A stretch of DNA of 64,000 nt from Mycolicibacterium senegalense. Lineage in GTDB: Bacteria > Actinomycetota > Actinomycetes > Mycobacteriales > Mycobacteriaceae. Where the stretch lies: the NCBI RefSeq assembly GCF_019645875.1, contig NZ_CP081000.1, positions 1,054,001 through 1,118,000 of the forward strand, given 5' to 3'. The notes under the pieces are model-generated. The model worked only from the letters and a program-made list of their open reading frames with translations. It searched no databases and had not been told where the DNA came from. The position numbers and the translations under genes are program-made. Shown here piece by piece: positions 8,293 to 16,971 of this stretch (position 1 is its first letter; each line of letters starts with the position of its first letter).

Positions 8293-9977
8293 CCATGCGA
8301 GGTCGCAAGGCGAAGCCCGGCCGCATCACATTTGTGGGCTCGGGCCCGGGAGATCCGGGGCTGCTGACGGCACGGGCGCAAGCCGTGCTGGCGCACGCCG
8401 AGTTGGTGTTCACCGATCCCGACGTCCCAGAAGCCGTGCTGGCACTGATCGGCACCGAGTTGCCGCCCGCGTCAGGCCCGGCCCCGGCGGCACCGGCCAA
8501 AGTCGACGCCGCCACCGCTGACGCATCCGCCGCTGATCCGGCCGGAAGTCCCGACGCGGCGGCCGCCGTCATCTCCGGCGGCCCCGAGGTCCGTCCCGCG
8601 CTCGGCGATCCCGCCGAGGTGGCCAAGACGCTGGTCGCCGAGGCCCGCCACGGCTACGACGTGGTGCGCCTGGTCGCCGGTGACCCGCTGTCGGTCGACG
8701 CCGTCATCACCGAGATCGGCGCGCTGGCCAAGTCCCACGTGAACTTCGAGATCGTCCCCGGGTTGCCGGCCACCAGTGCGGTGCCCACCTACGCCGGCCT
8801 GCCGCTGGGTTCGGCGCACACCGTGGCCGATGTCCGCGGCGACGTGGACTGGGCCGCGCTGGCCGCCGCGCCCGGGCCGCTGATCCTGCATGCGACGGCC
8901 TCGCACCTGCCGGATGCCGCCCGCACGCTGATCGAGCAGGGGCTGGTGGACAGCACCCCGGCGGTGGTGACCGCGAGCGGCACCACCTGCCAGCAGCGGT
9001 CGGTGGAGACCACGCTGGGCGGGCTGACCGACAAGGCTGTGCTGGAGAAGCCGGCCGGTAGCGAGCTGGCCGGTCCGCTGACCGGTCCGCTGGTGGTCAC
9101 CATCGGCAAGACCGTGGCCAACCGGGCCAAGCTGAACTGGTGGGAGAGCCGCGCCCTGTACGGCTGGACCGTGCTGGTGCCGCGCACCAAGGATCAGGCC
9201 GGCGAGATGAGCGAGAAGCTGGTGGGCCACGGTGCCCTGCCGATCGAGGTGCCGACCATCGCCGTCGAGCCGCCGCGCAGCCCCGCGCAGATGGAGCGCG
9301 CGGTCAAGGGTCTGGTCGACGGCCGGTTCCAGTGGGTGGTGTTCACCTCGACCAACGCCGTGCGTGCGGTGTGGGAGAAGTTCAACGAGTTCGGCCTGGA
9401 CGCGCGGGCGTTCTCCGGGGTGAAGATCGCGTGCGTCGGACAGGCCACCGCCGACAAGGTGCGCGCGTTCGGCATCAACCCCGAGCTGGTGCCGTCGGGG
9501 GAGCAGTCCTCGCTGGGCCTGCTCGAGGAGTTCCCGCCGTTCGACGAGGTTTTCGATCCGGTGAACCGGGTGCTGCTGCCCCGTGCCGACATCGCCACCG
9601 AGACGCTGGCCGAGGGCCTGCGTGAGCGGGGCTGGGAGATCGAGGACGTCACGGCGTACCGCACCGTGCGCGCGGCCCCACCGCCGGCGCAGACGCGCGA
9701 GATGATCAAGACCGGTGGGTTCGACGCGGTCTGCTTCACCTCGAGCTCGACGGTGCGCAACCTGGTCGGTATCGCCGGCAAGCCGCACGCCCGGACCATC
9801 GTGGCCTGCATCGGCCCCAAGACCGCCGAAACCGCAGCGGAATTCGGCCTGCGGGTGGATGTTCAGCCCGAGTCGGCCGCGGTGGGCCCGTTGGTCGACG
9901 CCCTGGCCGAGCACGCGGCCCGGCTCCGTGCCGAGGGCGCGTTGCCTCCGCCGCGGAAGAAGAGCCGCCGGCGCTAG
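8289..9977 (+). CDS. hemD: fused SUMT-like / uroporphyrinogen-III synthase
   Basis: A 562-residue two-domain protein. The N-terminal half resembles uroporphyrinogen-III C-methyltransferase ([43 protein letters not shown]) but is interrupted after about residue 57 by an Ala/Pro-rich stretch of some 45 residues. The C-terminal half, from about residue 295 ([14 protein letters not shown]), is uroporphyrinogen-III synthase with [12 protein letters not shown] and [12 protein letters not shown]. The fusion is standard in mycobacteria, where it is sometimes named cysG. The synthase closes hydroxymethylbilane; whether the methylase half is active (sirohaem/B12 branch) is uncertain because of the interruption. 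Confidence 0.92.
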   Translation: MTMRGRKAKPGRITFVGSGPGDPGLLTARAQAVLAHAELVFTDPDVPEAVLALIGTELPPASGPAPAAPAKVDAATADASAADPAGSPDAAAAVISGGPEVRPALGDPAEVAKTLVAEARHGYDVVRLVAGDPLSVDAVITEIGALAKSHVNFEIVPGLPATSAVPTYAGLPLGSAHTVADVRGDVDWAALAAAPGPLILHATASHLPDAARTLIEQGLVDSTPAVVTASGTTCQQRSVETTLGGLTDKAVLEKPAGSELAGPLTGPLVVTIGKTVANRAKLNWWESRALYGWTVLVPRTKDQAGEMSEKLVGHGALPIEVPTIAVEPPRSPAQMERAVKGLVDGRFQWVVFTSTNAVRAVWEKFNEFGLDARAFSGVKIACVGQATADKVRAFGINPELVPSGEQSSLGLLEEFPPFDEVFDPVNRVLLPRADIATETLAEGLRERGWEIEDVTAYRTVRAAPPPAQTREMIKTGGFDAVCFTSSSTVRNLVGIAGKPHARTIVACIGPKTAETAAEFGLRVDVQPESAAVGPLVDALAEHAARLRAEGALPPPRKKSRRR

Positions 9978-10052
9978 TTTCGCCGAAACCGCATTCGGCA
10001 GGGCCTCACTCGAGCTTTTCCTGCTGGAACGCCGTTTGGAGGAGGGATAGCT

Positions 10053-11033
10053 GTGGCCTTTCCGAGGCATCGTCCACGCCGGCTGCGGTCCACGCCGGCG
10101 ATGCGCCGACTGGTGGCCCAAACCTCTTTGGAGCCGCGCCATCTGGTGCTGCCGATGTTCGTGGCCGACGGCATCGATGAGCCGCGAGCCATCAGCTCCA
10201 TGCCCGGCGTGGTGCAGCACACCAGGGATTCCTTGCGCCGAGCGGCCGCCGACGCGGTGGCCGCGGGGGTGGGTGGCCTGATGCTCTTCGGGGTACCGCG
10301 TGACGAGGACAAGGATCCCACCGGTGCCGTGGGCATCGACCCGGACGGCATCCTCAACGTCGCTCTGCGCGATCTGGCCAAGGACCTCGGTGATGCGACG
10401 GTGCTGATGGCCGACACCTGCCTCGACGAGTTCACCGACCACGGACACTGTGGTGTGCTGGACCGGGCCGGCCGGGTCGATAACGACATGACCAATGTGC
10501 GCTATGTGGAACTCGCTGTGGCACAAGCGGAAGCGGGTGCGCACATGGTCGGCCCCAGCGGAATGATGGACGGCCAGGTGGCCGCCATCCGGGACGGGCT
10601 CGACGCCGCAGGGCATGCCGATGTCGCGATCCTGGCCTACGCCGCCAAGTTCGCCTCGGCGTTCTACGGACCGTTCCGTGAAGCGGTGTCCTCCAGCCTG
10701 CAAGGTGATCGTCGTACCTACCAGCAGGATCCGGGCAACATCCGCGAAGCGGTGCACGAGATCGAGCTCGACATCGACGAGGGTGCCGACATGGTGATGG
10801 TCAAGCCCGCGATGAGTTACCTGGACGTGGTGCGCGCCGCGGCCGACATTTCACCGGTTCCTGTTGCGGCATACCAGATTTCGGGTGAGTACTCGATGAT
10901 CTGTGCAGCCGCGGCCAACGGCTGGATCGACCTGCAGGCGGCGGCCTTGGAGTCCTTGACCGGAATTCGGCGGGCCGGAGCCGACATCGTGCTGACCTAT
11001 TGGGCGGCCGATGTCGCCGGTTGGCTCGCGTGA
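10053..11033 (+). CDS. hemB: delta-aminolevulinic acid dehydratase (porphobilinogen synthase)
   Basis: Condenses two 5-aminolevulinates into porphobilinogen. The 326-residue protein carries the two active-site lysines (about Lys199 in AYAAKFASAFYGPF and Lys251 in MVMVKPAMSYLDVV) and the Cys-containing metal region MADTCLDEFTDHGHCGVL. GTG 10053 follows a strong GGAGGAGGG. Its TGA overlaps the GTG of the next gene, and a chain of small membrane-protein genes follows with similar overlaps. Confidence 0.97.
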   Translation: MAFPRHRPRRLRSTPAMRRLVAQTSLEPRHLVLPMFVADGIDEPRAISSMPGVVQHTRDSLRRAAADAVAAGVGGLMLFGVPRDEDKDPTGAVGIDPDGILNVALRDLAKDLGDATVLMADTCLDEFTDHGHCGVLDRAGRVDNDMTNVRYVELAVAQAEAGAHMVGPSGMMDGQVAAIRDGLDAAGHADVAILAYAAKFASAFYGPFREAVSSSLQGDRRTYQQDPGNIREAVHEIELDIDEGADMVMVKPAMSYLDVVRAAADISPVPVAAYQISGEYSMICAAAANGWIDLQAAALESLTGIRRAGADIVLTYWAADVAGWLA

Positions 11034-11464
11034 CGGCGCCGGTGACCGAACCGCCGCGGAGCCCGAACGGCCGTCCCGAGGACGTCGACACCGGGTTCTG
11101 GTTGTGGGCTGCCGCGCTGGTGCTCATGGCGGTGGGGTTCCTGATCGACGCGTTCACCGGCTCCGGCACCGGCGTGCAGCGGTCGATGACCGCCGTCTTC
11201 TCGGTGATGTTCCTGGTGGCGCTGTCATCGATCGTGGTGGCGTTCCTGTGGTTGATGCGCCAGGGGTACCGCTGGGCGCGCACCCTGCTGACCAGCGGTG
11301 GGATCGTCTCGGTGCTGCATGCGATCAGCAGCCTGCTGACCGGTGACCGCCAGGATGCGGCCGCGGTGGGCTACGCGGTCACCGCGATCGTCGGATCGGT
11401 GTTGATCGCCGGCGGGCTGTACCTGCTGCACCGCAAGGACGCCGACGGGTTCTTCACCCGCTAG
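11030..11464 (+). CDS. hypothetical four-helix membrane protein (Rv0513-like position)
   Basis: 144 residues with about four predicted membrane segments (FWLWAAALVLMAVGFLIDAF; VFSVMFLVALSSIVVAFLWL; a segment after WARTLLTSG; GYAVTAIVGSVLIAGGLYLL) and a short Pro-rich cytoplasmic N-terminus. GTG 11030 overlaps the hemB stop (GTGA), so translation is probably coupled to hemB. No catalytic motif is visible. A protein of similar type follows hemB in M. tuberculosis. Function unknown; a link to haem metabolism is only by position. Confidence 0.8.
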   Translation: MTAPVTEPPRSPNGRPEDVDTGFWLWAAALVLMAVGFLIDAFTGSGTGVQRSMTAVFSVMFLVALSSIVVAFLWLMRQGYRWARTLLTSGGIVSVLHAISSLLTGDRQDAAAVGYAVTAIVGSVLIAGGLYLLHRKDADGFFTR

Positions 11465-11484
11465 TTCGCTACGCTTTGCCGACC

Positions 11485-11850
11485 ATGCCTTCATCACCAG
11501 CGTCGCGCCGTACGACGATCGTGTTCAGTTGCTGGCTGGTCGGCGCGGTGTTGTTGATCGCCGGCGGGATGCTGGCCGTCTCGGCGAGCCCTCCCGGGGT
11601 CAACACGATGCTGTATCGCGGGATCGGAGTGCTCGTCGTGCTCGCCGGCCTCGGGATGGCCTTTCTGGCGGGTCGCAGCCGGACAGACGATCCGCGCTAT
11701 CGCCGCGCGGCGATGGCGTTGTCGCTGGCTATCGTGGTCCTGGTGGTGTTCACCGGTCTCAATATTCTCGTGCTGGTCGCACTGCTCCCGCTGCTCGTGG
11801 GTACCGGCCTGAACGCGCTGCCACTGCGGAAGGGTGACGATGGAGAGTGA
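11485..11850 (+). CDS. hypothetical small membrane protein
   Basis: 121 residues with about four hydrophobic helices and nothing else recognisable; the last two (AMALSLAIVVLVVFTGLNIL and VLVALLPLLVGTGLNALPL) are almost continuous. ATG 11485 follows the previous gene by 20 bases and is chosen over an in-frame TTG at 11476. Its end overlaps the start of the DUF3093 gene by 11 bases. Family not recognised. Confidence 0.75.
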   Translation: MPSSPASRRTTIVFSCWLVGAVLLIAGGMLAVSASPPGVNTMLYRGIGVLVVLAGLGMAFLAGRSRTDDPRYRRAAMALSLAIVVLVVFTGLNILVLVALLPLLVGTGLNALPLRKGDDGE

Positions 11851-12325
11851 ACCGGTCAACAAAGTCGGCTCCGAGGTGCTGTATTACGAGCACGGGGCCA
11901 GCTGGGCGTGGCTGTTGTTGGGCCCGTTCGCGGGGGTCGGCATGGCGATCCTGCAGATGACCGGTGGTTACGGCCACGACCTGTGGATCCCGATCGTCTT
12001 CCTGGTGCTCGTGTCGGTGTTCGTGGCCATCCAGATCAAGGCCGCGCGGATCCACACTTCCGTCGAGCTGACCGCCGAAACCCTGCGCCAGGGCGCCGAG
12101 ACGCTGCGGGTCGACGAGATCGTGCTGATCTACCCCGAGGCGTCGGGCTCGGAAGTGCCCAAATGGCAATCTGCCCGCGCGCTCGGTGAGCTGACCGGGG
12201 TGCCGAAAGGCCGGACCGGTATCGGGCTGAAACTGACCGGCGCGCGTACCGCCCAGGCGTGGGCCCGCAAGCACCGCAAGCTGCGCGAAGCGCTCACGCC
12301 TCTGGTCGAGGAGCGCATGCCGTGA
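11840..12325 (+). CDS. DUF3093-type membrane protein
   Basis: 161 residues: an N-terminal YYEHGASWAWLLLGP motif, two membrane helices (about residues 18-37 and 46-63), and a soluble C-terminal half with a repeated Arg/Lys-rich helix. The pattern matches the actinobacterial DUF3093 family, which has no known function. ATG 11840 lies inside the end of the preceding gene; an in-frame GTG at 11834 is the alternative. The stop overlaps the next GTG start. Confidence 0.78.
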   Translation: MESEPVNKVGSEVLYYEHGASWAWLLLGPFAGVGMAILQMTGGYGHDLWIPIVFLVLVSVFVAIQIKAARIHTSVELTAETLRQGAETLRVDEIVLIYPEASGSEVPKWQSARALGELTGVPKGRTGIGLKLTGARTAQAWARKHRKLREALTPLVEERMP

Positions 12326-12549
12326 AACGGCGTGCTGTGCTGGAGTTCGTGGTGGCCGCCGTTGCGGCGGTGGGTTGTGTGTTGAGCTGGGTCGCGGCGT
12401 CGACGACGATCGAGGTGGCCCCCGTGCTCGAGGGTGAGCCGCCGACCACTGCGATCAGTTATTCGGCTCCGCTGCTGGTGCTGGCGATGGTGTTGGCCGG
12501 GCTGGCCGGCGTGCTGATCGTGTTGGGTGTCGCCCGGCTGCGTCGCTGA
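12322..12549 (+). CDS. hypothetical two-helix membrane protein
   Basis: 75 residues: two membrane helices (VLEFVVAAVAAVGCVLSWVA and APLLVLAMVLAGLAGVLIVLGVA) joined by a short extracytoplasmic loop rich in Glu, Pro and Thr. GTG 12322 overlaps the preceding TGA (GTGA). It is the last of four consecutive coupled membrane-protein genes after hemB, and the phosphotransferase gene begins three bases later. Not recognised as a named family. Confidence 0.75.
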   Translation: MKRRAVLEFVVAAVAAVGCVLSWVAASTTIEVAPVLEGEPPTTAISYSAPLLVLAMVLAGLAGVLIVLGVARLRR

Positions 12550-12552
12550 GCC

Positions 12553-13317
12553 ATGGCGGCGTGGCTGCCTGTCACCGGCGGTGAATCCGGCGCTTCGGTG
12601 TTTCGCAGTGCCGACGGTTCCCGCTATGCGAAGGTCGTGGGTGCCGCCGAGGTGGCCGATCTGGCCGCCGAGCGGGACCGAGTGGCCTGGGCGGGTGAGC
12701 AGGGCCTGCCCGTGCCCGCGGTGATCGACTGGCATACCACCGCCGACGGTGGGGCCCGGCTGATCACGAGCGCTGTCGCCGGCGTCGCGGCTGATTCGCT
12801 CCCGGAAGCGGCACTGCGGGCGGCCTGGCCGGGGATCGTGGCGGCGCTCGCCGCGCTGCACGGCCTGGCGCCGACGAGCTGTCCGTTCAGTCGTGACCTG
12901 GACGTCATGCTGTCCCGGGCCCGCGCGGTCGTCGCTGCGGACGCGGTGAACCCGGAGTTCCTGAGCGACGACGATCGCGGGGTAGCGGCCACTGAGTTGC
13001 TCGCCCGCATCGAACGTGAGGCAGAACTGCGCCGTCGGCAGGAGCCCGCCGATCGGGTGGTGTGCCATGGCGACCTGTGTCTACCGAACATCCTGATCGA
13101 TCCCGAGGGGTGCACTGTCGAGGGCTTCATCGATCTGGGCCGCCTCGGTGTCGCGGATCGCCATGCGGACCTGGCGTTGCTGCTGGCGAACACCGCCGAC
13201 ACCTTCCCCGCATTCGCCGACGATGCCGCCGCTGGTGTGGCCGCGGGTTATCCGGCGGAGGTTGATGAGCAGCGTCTGCGGTTCTACCTCGCGCTGGACC
13301 CGTTGACCTGGGGGTGA
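12553..13317 (+). CDS. APH(3'')-I-type aminoglycoside (streptomycin) phosphotransferase
   Basis: A 254-residue aminoglycoside phosphotransferase very like plasmid StrA/APH(3'')-Ib: WLPVTGGESGASVFR at the start, the catalytic loop VCHGDLCLPNILID, the Mg-binding IDLGRLGVADRHADLAL, and the terminal FYLALDPLTWG, all in the StrA order and spacing. Enzymes of this family phosphorylate the 3''-hydroxyl of streptomycin. A chromosomal relative, aph(3'')-Ic, is known from M. fortuitum. Lying three bases after the hemB-linked membrane genes, it reads as a housekeeping-context chromosomal gene, not a cassette. The assignment comes from recalled sequence similarity. Confidence 0.85.
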   Translation: MAAWLPVTGGESGASVFRSADGSRYAKVVGAAEVADLAAERDRVAWAGEQGLPVPAVIDWHTTADGGARLITSAVAGVAADSLPEAALRAAWPGIVAALAALHGLAPTSCPFSRDLDVMLSRARAVVAADAVNPEFLSDDDRGVAATELLARIEREAELRRRQEPADRVVCHGDLCLPNILIDPEGCTVEGFIDLGRLGVADRHADLALLLANTADTFPAFADDAAAGVAAGYPAEVDEQRLRFYLALDPLTWG

Positions 13318-13332
13318 ACGCCTATGGCGCGC

Positions 13333-14178
13333 TCAGGACCCCAGCCAGGCCAGCTCATCGGATAGATGCGCGCGCCAGAAGCCCTCATCGTGGCCGCCGG
13401 GATAGAAGCCGACGGCGGGTGTCCTGGGCAGTTGATTGACGAACATGCTGGTGGCGGCGTAGAAGCGGTCGCCGGTACCGCAGTCGATGCGCAGTGGAAT
13501 CGACCCCAGTGCCGGCAGCAGCCTCAGCGCTGAGTTCTGCCGCCAGTCGTCGAGGCTGTCGAAGGCGTCGGGCGGTGCGCCCCAATACGTCATGTACAGC
13601 GCCGGGCTGATGGCGCAGACCGCCGCGGTGCGCGCGGCGCCCAGCCTGGCGCCGAGCAACATGGCGCCGTAGCCGCCCATCGACCAGCCCATGAAGGCCA
13701 CTCGGGAGGTGTCGATGCCCTTGGTGGCCAGCATCGGGATCAGCTCGTTGAGCACCATGGCCCCGGAGTCCTGCCCGGAAGCTCGCCGGCGCCAGAACGA
13801 GTTGCCGCCGTCGACGCTGACCACCGCGAACGGTTTCTTGCCCGCCGCGGTCAGCTGCGCCAGCGCTTCAGGGATGCCCAGGTTCATCACTCCGGCGGCG
13901 TCGTTGTCCATCCCGTGCAGGGCGATCACGGGACGCAATGTGCCGTGCTGGCCTGGCGGACGCGCGATGATCCAATTGGTCTCGACGCCGCCGCGGGCCG
14001 CCGAGGCGAACGACCCCGATTCACGGGTCGGTAACGCGCCGGTGGAGGCCGCTTGGTCGGGGCTGGGAGCGGCGCGGGGTGTCGGCGGATCGAGCAGGCT
14101 GCCCAGCGCCATCAGGCCTGCGGCACCCGCTCCGGAGAAGCCCAAACGCAGCGCATCTCGGCGGGTCAGCGGGGGCAC
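13333..14178 (-). CDS. Tat-exported esterase-D-type alpha/beta hydrolase (Rv0519c-like)
   Basis: 281 residues from a GTG at 14178. The N-terminus LTRRDALRLGFSGAGAAGLM is a twin-arginine signal, with probable cleavage near PRAAPSP. The mature part is an esterase-D/Ag85-like hydrolase: FMGWSMGGYGAML holds the Ser nucleophile and GGHDEGFWRAHL the His, with an acid in CGTGDRFY. It probably hydrolyses an ester in the cell envelope. It converges with the phosphotransferase gene (15-base gap) and diverges from the MpaB-type gene. Confidence 0.82.
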   Translation of the reverse strand: MPPLTRRDALRLGFSGAGAAGLMALGSLLDPPTPRAAPSPDQAASTGALPTRESGSFASAARGGVETNWIIARPPGQHGTLRPVIALHGMDNDAAGVMNLGIPEALAQLTAAGKKPFAVVSVDGGNSFWRRRASGQDSGAMVLNELIPMLATKGIDTSRVAFMGWSMGGYGAMLLGARLGAARTAAVCAISPALYMTYWGAPPDAFDSLDDWRQNSALRLLPALGSIPLRIDCGTGDRFYAATSMFVNQLPRTPAVGFYPGGHDEGFWRAHLSDELAWLGS

Positions 14179-14312
14179 CTGCGCATCATTCCAACCACGG
14201 GTCTCAGCCCGCGACACGTTCCGGCAACGGCCCGATAACGGCGCCCACCTTCCGTGGTGACCCCGCTCACACCCATGTTGGTACAAAGTGCGAAATCTGT
14301 AACACTGTGTCC

Positions 14313-15167
14313 ATGACCGAATTGGCCGAACAGCCGCAGCAGACCGACGCCCTGCCACTGGGCCCGCAATCGCTGGTCTGGAAGTACTTCGGCGACAACC
14401 GGATGTATCTCATCGGGCCGCGACCGGCCGTTCTCCAGAACATGCTGGCCGAGCTCGGTCAGGGCGTGCTGGACCACTCGACGTTCTTCTCCGACACTGC
14501 CGAACGGCTCAAGCGGACCATTCCGCCGATCTTCCGCACGGTGTACGGGACCGAGGACGACAACGCCGGGACCCAGGTGCGCGACTTCCACCACCACGTC
14601 AAAGGTGACATGCCGGACGGCGGGCGCTACCACGCGCTGGATCCCGACACCTACTTCTGGGCCCACGCGACCTTCGTCGAGCAGGTCCTCTACTTCGCGG
14701 ACACCTTCGTCAAACGGCTCAGTGACGCCGAGAAGGAACAGATCTACCTGGAGTCCAAGACCTGGTACCGGCGCTACGGGGTCAGCGACCGGCCGATGCC
14801 GGCCACCTATGCCGAGTTCGAGCAGTACTGGGACCGGATGATGAACGAGGTGGCGGTCCCGCACAAGTCCGCCCGCTACGGCGTCGGCTACGTCACCAAG
14901 GGCTTTCCCTGCCCCAAGGCCGTGCACCCGGCCGTATGGCGCGTCGTCGCCGCGGTGTTCAACCCCGTCGCGGCCTTCCTGACCGCGGGCGGCCTGCCAC
15001 CGCGCGCCCGCGACCTGCTCGACCTGCCGTGGAGTGACCGCCAGGAACGCAACTATCAGCGGTTCGCCGCGTTCTGGCGCTCGGCCCCGGTGAACTGGGT
15101 GTGGGATCATCTACCGATGAGCGTGCGCTACAACAAGTTCGCGCAAAAGGGCTATGCCCAAAGCTGA
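14313..15167 (+). CDS. oxygenase MpaB family protein (DUF2236)
   Basis: 284 residues of the DUF2236/MpaB/latex-clearing-protein family: [19 protein letters not shown] near the N-terminus and the haem-region [20 protein letters not shown] centrally. Lcp relatives are b-type haem oxygenases that use a conserved His, and HATFVE here fits that position. ATG 14313 is taken because upstream frame content is non-coding. The last 14 bases overlap the start of a TetR gene, so the two are a coupled pair and the TetR is the likely regulator. Substrate unknown. Confidence 0.82.
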   Translation: MTELAEQPQQTDALPLGPQSLVWKYFGDNRMYLIGPRPAVLQNMLAELGQGVLDHSTFFSDTAERLKRTIPPIFRTVYGTEDDNAGTQVRDFHHHVKGDMPDGGRYHALDPDTYFWAHATFVEQVLYFADTFVKRLSDAEKEQIYLESKTWYRRYGVSDRPMPATYAEFEQYWDRMMNEVAVPHKSARYGVGYVTKGFPCPKAVHPAVWRVVAAVFNPVAAFLTAGGLPPRARDLLDLPWSDRQERNYQRFAAFWRSAPVNWVWDHLPMSVRYNKFAQKGYAQS

Positions 15168-15744
15168 TCCGGTGACAGGGATCCTGGACGCGGCCCTGGT
15201 CGAGTTCGAGCGGCACGGCTTGCGCCGGGTCGCGCTGGACGACGTCGCACGCCGCGCCGGGGTCAGTCGTACCACGATCTACCGGCGCTTCGCCAACCGC
15301 GACGAGCTTGTCGCGGCGGTGATCGAGCGAGAGAATGTGGCGCTGTTCGCCGATATCGCGAACGAGTTGAAAGATGCTGGGCCGCAATCGAATTACTATG
15401 TCGAGGCGTTCACCCTGTCGATCCTGCGGTTCCGTCGCCACCATGTGCTCAACCAGTTGATCGCCGATGAGCCGGCCCTGGTGATGGAGATGCTCCACAC
15501 TCACTACGGCGCGGCGATCGAGCGGATGGCCGCTGCGCTCAAAGTGATCTTCCCGGCCGGGTTCGCCGATCGGATCGGCGAGCAGGCCGTCAACGACTTG
15601 GCAGACACCATCCTGCGCTATGCGGGCATGGTCCTGTTGCTGCCCAGTGTCGAGCCGCTCGATACCGCAGAGGACATCCGGGCGTTCGCCACCCGCCATT
15701 TCCTGCCCAGCCTGCCGGTGTCGCTGCGGGCCGTCTCGGCCTGA
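15154..15744 (+). CDS. TetR-family transcriptional regulator
   Basis: 196 residues; the N-terminal helix-turn-helix is [32 protein letters not shown], followed by an all-helical ligand domain. It overlaps the MpaB-family gene by 14 bases in another frame, so both are co-translated; autoregulation of this pair is likely by analogy with similar TetR-oxygenase pairs. No ligand can be inferred. Confidence 0.88.
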   Translation: MPKADPVTGILDAALVEFERHGLRRVALDDVARRAGVSRTTIYRRFANRDELVAAVIERENVALFADIANELKDAGPQSNYYVEAFTLSILRFRRHHVLNQLIADEPALVMEMLHTHYGAAIERMAAALKVIFPAGFADRIGEQAVNDLADTILRYAGMVLLLPSVEPLDTAEDIRAFATRHFLPSLPVSLRAVSA

Positions 15745-15808
15745 CCGGCGGGGCCGGGAAGCCGGCCAAAAAGCGTTTGGCGAGGCGGGTTTCCGGGCAG
15801 CCCGAGGT

Positions 15809-16003
15809 ATGACCACAGAAGAACCGCCGCCAGTCAGCGAAGAGCATCGTAAAGAAGCCGAGCGCATCATGGAGTCGTACGACGACTCGCGCCCCACCGT
15901 CACCCTGCCGGGCAGCCATGGCACCGTGTCCGGCACCGCCGTCAACGACTGGGTCGATGACGACGGCAACCCGATCTACGGCGAGCCCGACAGCCGGAAG
16001 TAA
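15809..16003 (+). CDS. hypothetical 64-residue acidic protein
   Basis: A short hydrophilic protein starting MTTEEPPPVSEEHRKEAERI and ending YGEPDSRK, without membrane segments or cysteines. ATG 15809 is preceded by a GAGG-like element. The middle (TVTLPGSHGTVSGTAVNDWV) could form a small beta structure. It lies between the TetR and PPOX genes, same strand. Not assigned to a family; it looks coding because of its third-position G/C bias and spacing. Confidence 0.6.
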   Translation: MTTEEPPPVSEEHRKEAERIMESYDDSRPTVTLPGSHGTVSGTAVNDWVDDDGNPIYGEPDSRK

Positions 16004-16040
16004 CCCCGTGGCAGGGCGGTCCTTGCCTACTGTGGCTGGT

Positions 16041-16529
16041 GTGACTGCGACCCCGCTCGACCGAATTGCCCCTGCTTTCGTGACGATGGCCCACGAGATC
16101 GTCTGGGCCTCGGTGGCCACCGTCGACGCCGACGGCCACCCTCGCAGCCGGATTCTGCACCCCATCTGGGAGTGGGACGGCACCGATCTGTTCGGCTGGA
16201 TCGCCACGGTGCCCAGCCCGATCAAACGCGCGCATCTGGCGGTCCACCCGCATGTCTCGGTCAGCTACTGGACCACCAACCACGACACGTGCGCGGCCGA
16301 TTGCCTCGTGGAGTGGTACACCGACGACGAAACCTGCACGCAGGTGTGGGACCGGTTCGCCAACGGCCCCGCGCCGGTCGGGTACGACCCACGCATCATT
16401 CCGCAGTGGAGTGGCGGGCCGACCTCGGACCAGTTCGCCGCCCTGCGGTTGACGCCTTACCGGCTGCGGGTGATGCCGGGAACGGTCATGACGGCGGGAT
16501 CCGGAGAAGTGTTGAACTGGCGGGCGTGA
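16041..16529 (+). CDS. pyridoxamine-5'-phosphate-oxidase-fold flavoprotein
   Basis: 162 residues of the split-barrel FMN/F420-binding fold: VWASVATVDADGHPRSRILHPIWEWD is the standard first strands, and LAVHPHVSVSYWTTNHDT follows. Such proteins bind FMN or deazaflavin and reduce varied substrates. GTG 16041 is chosen; GTG 16032 is in frame and possible. It is the last gene of a + strand run, followed by about 200 bases without a gene on either strand. Confidence 0.8.
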   Translation: MTATPLDRIAPAFVTMAHEIVWASVATVDADGHPRSRILHPIWEWDGTDLFGWIATVPSPIKRAHLAVHPHVSVSYWTTNHDTCAADCLVEWYTDDETCTQVWDRFANGPAPVGYDPRIIPQWSGGPTSDQFAALRLTPYRLRVMPGTVMTAGSGEVLNWRA

Positions 16530-16657
16530 CACCCGCCAGTTCAAAGTTATTGCTGAAAATTGGCGCCCGTAACGTCCCCGAAAGGGATGCGGCGGGCCGA
16601 GAAATCTCGAAATAAAACGGCGCTACATTTCGAATTTCGACGGCGCAAAGAATGGTG

Positions 16658-16663
16658 TAGAAT
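16658..16663 (+). promoter_or_regulatory. extended -10-like element in an AT-richer gap
   Basis: TGGTGTAGAAT contains a TG-extended TAGAAT hexamer at 16658-16663 with a weak TTTCGA 17 bases upstream. It would drive + strand RNA through 16670-16740, antisense to the end of the small 16734-16868 gene. No coding sequence is seen between 16530 and 16733 on either strand. Tentative. Confidence 0.25.
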
Positions 16664-16733
16664 TCACCCGCATTCAGGGTCCTGGGCGAAAAGTGAGTAA
16701 GGCGCGGGGACTGGAAACCGGCTGTCCAGCGGG

Positions 16734-16868
16734 CTAACCGCGGTCCGGACGCTTCCGGCGGGGAATCGTCTCTCCAGCCTCGGCGGCCTTGTCGCGTTTC
16801 GCTGTCCGCCGCTCCTTGATGGTCATCGTCGGTTTTTTGGGGGACCGCCCCTGAGATTTATCAGCCAT
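16734..16868 (-). CDS. conserved-looking 44-residue basic protein
   Basis: A short reading frame from ATG 16868 to TAG at 16734, preceded by a clear AAGGAG seven bases upstream. The product is strongly basic (MADKSQGRSPKKPTMTIKER, then a helix-forming RRTAKRDKAAEAGE and a basic tail), so it may be a small nucleic-acid-binding protein. Similar short Lys/Arg-rich peptides occur in other mycobacteria, but I cannot name a family. It stands alone between two other transcription units. Confidence 0.65.
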   Translation of the reverse strand: MADKSQGRSPKKPTMTIKERRTAKRDKAAEAGETIPRRKRPDRG

Positions 16869-16913
16869 CGTTGCTCCTTTTCTCGCAAACAATCACTGAG
16901 CCCGACCATACAT

Positions 16914-16964
16914 CAGAAAAAAATAAAAGCCAGCCGGCCGTTTTTCGGCGGCCCGCCGGCTTTT
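16914..16964 (-). terminator. intrinsic terminator after mddA
   Basis: Read on the minus strand, AAAAGCC (16964-16958) pairs with GGCTTTT (16931-16925) around a GC-rich inner stem, and the hairpin is followed by ATTTTTTTCT (16924-16915). This is the clearest hairpin plus T-run in the window and directly follows the mddA stop at 16972. Confidence 0.75.
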
Positions 16965-16971
16965 CGGCCGG

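Noticed and set aside
8472..10757. Minus-strand open frame of about 760 codons across hemD and hemB
   Set aside because: Antiphase shadow of two recognised genes; no domain motif in the translation.
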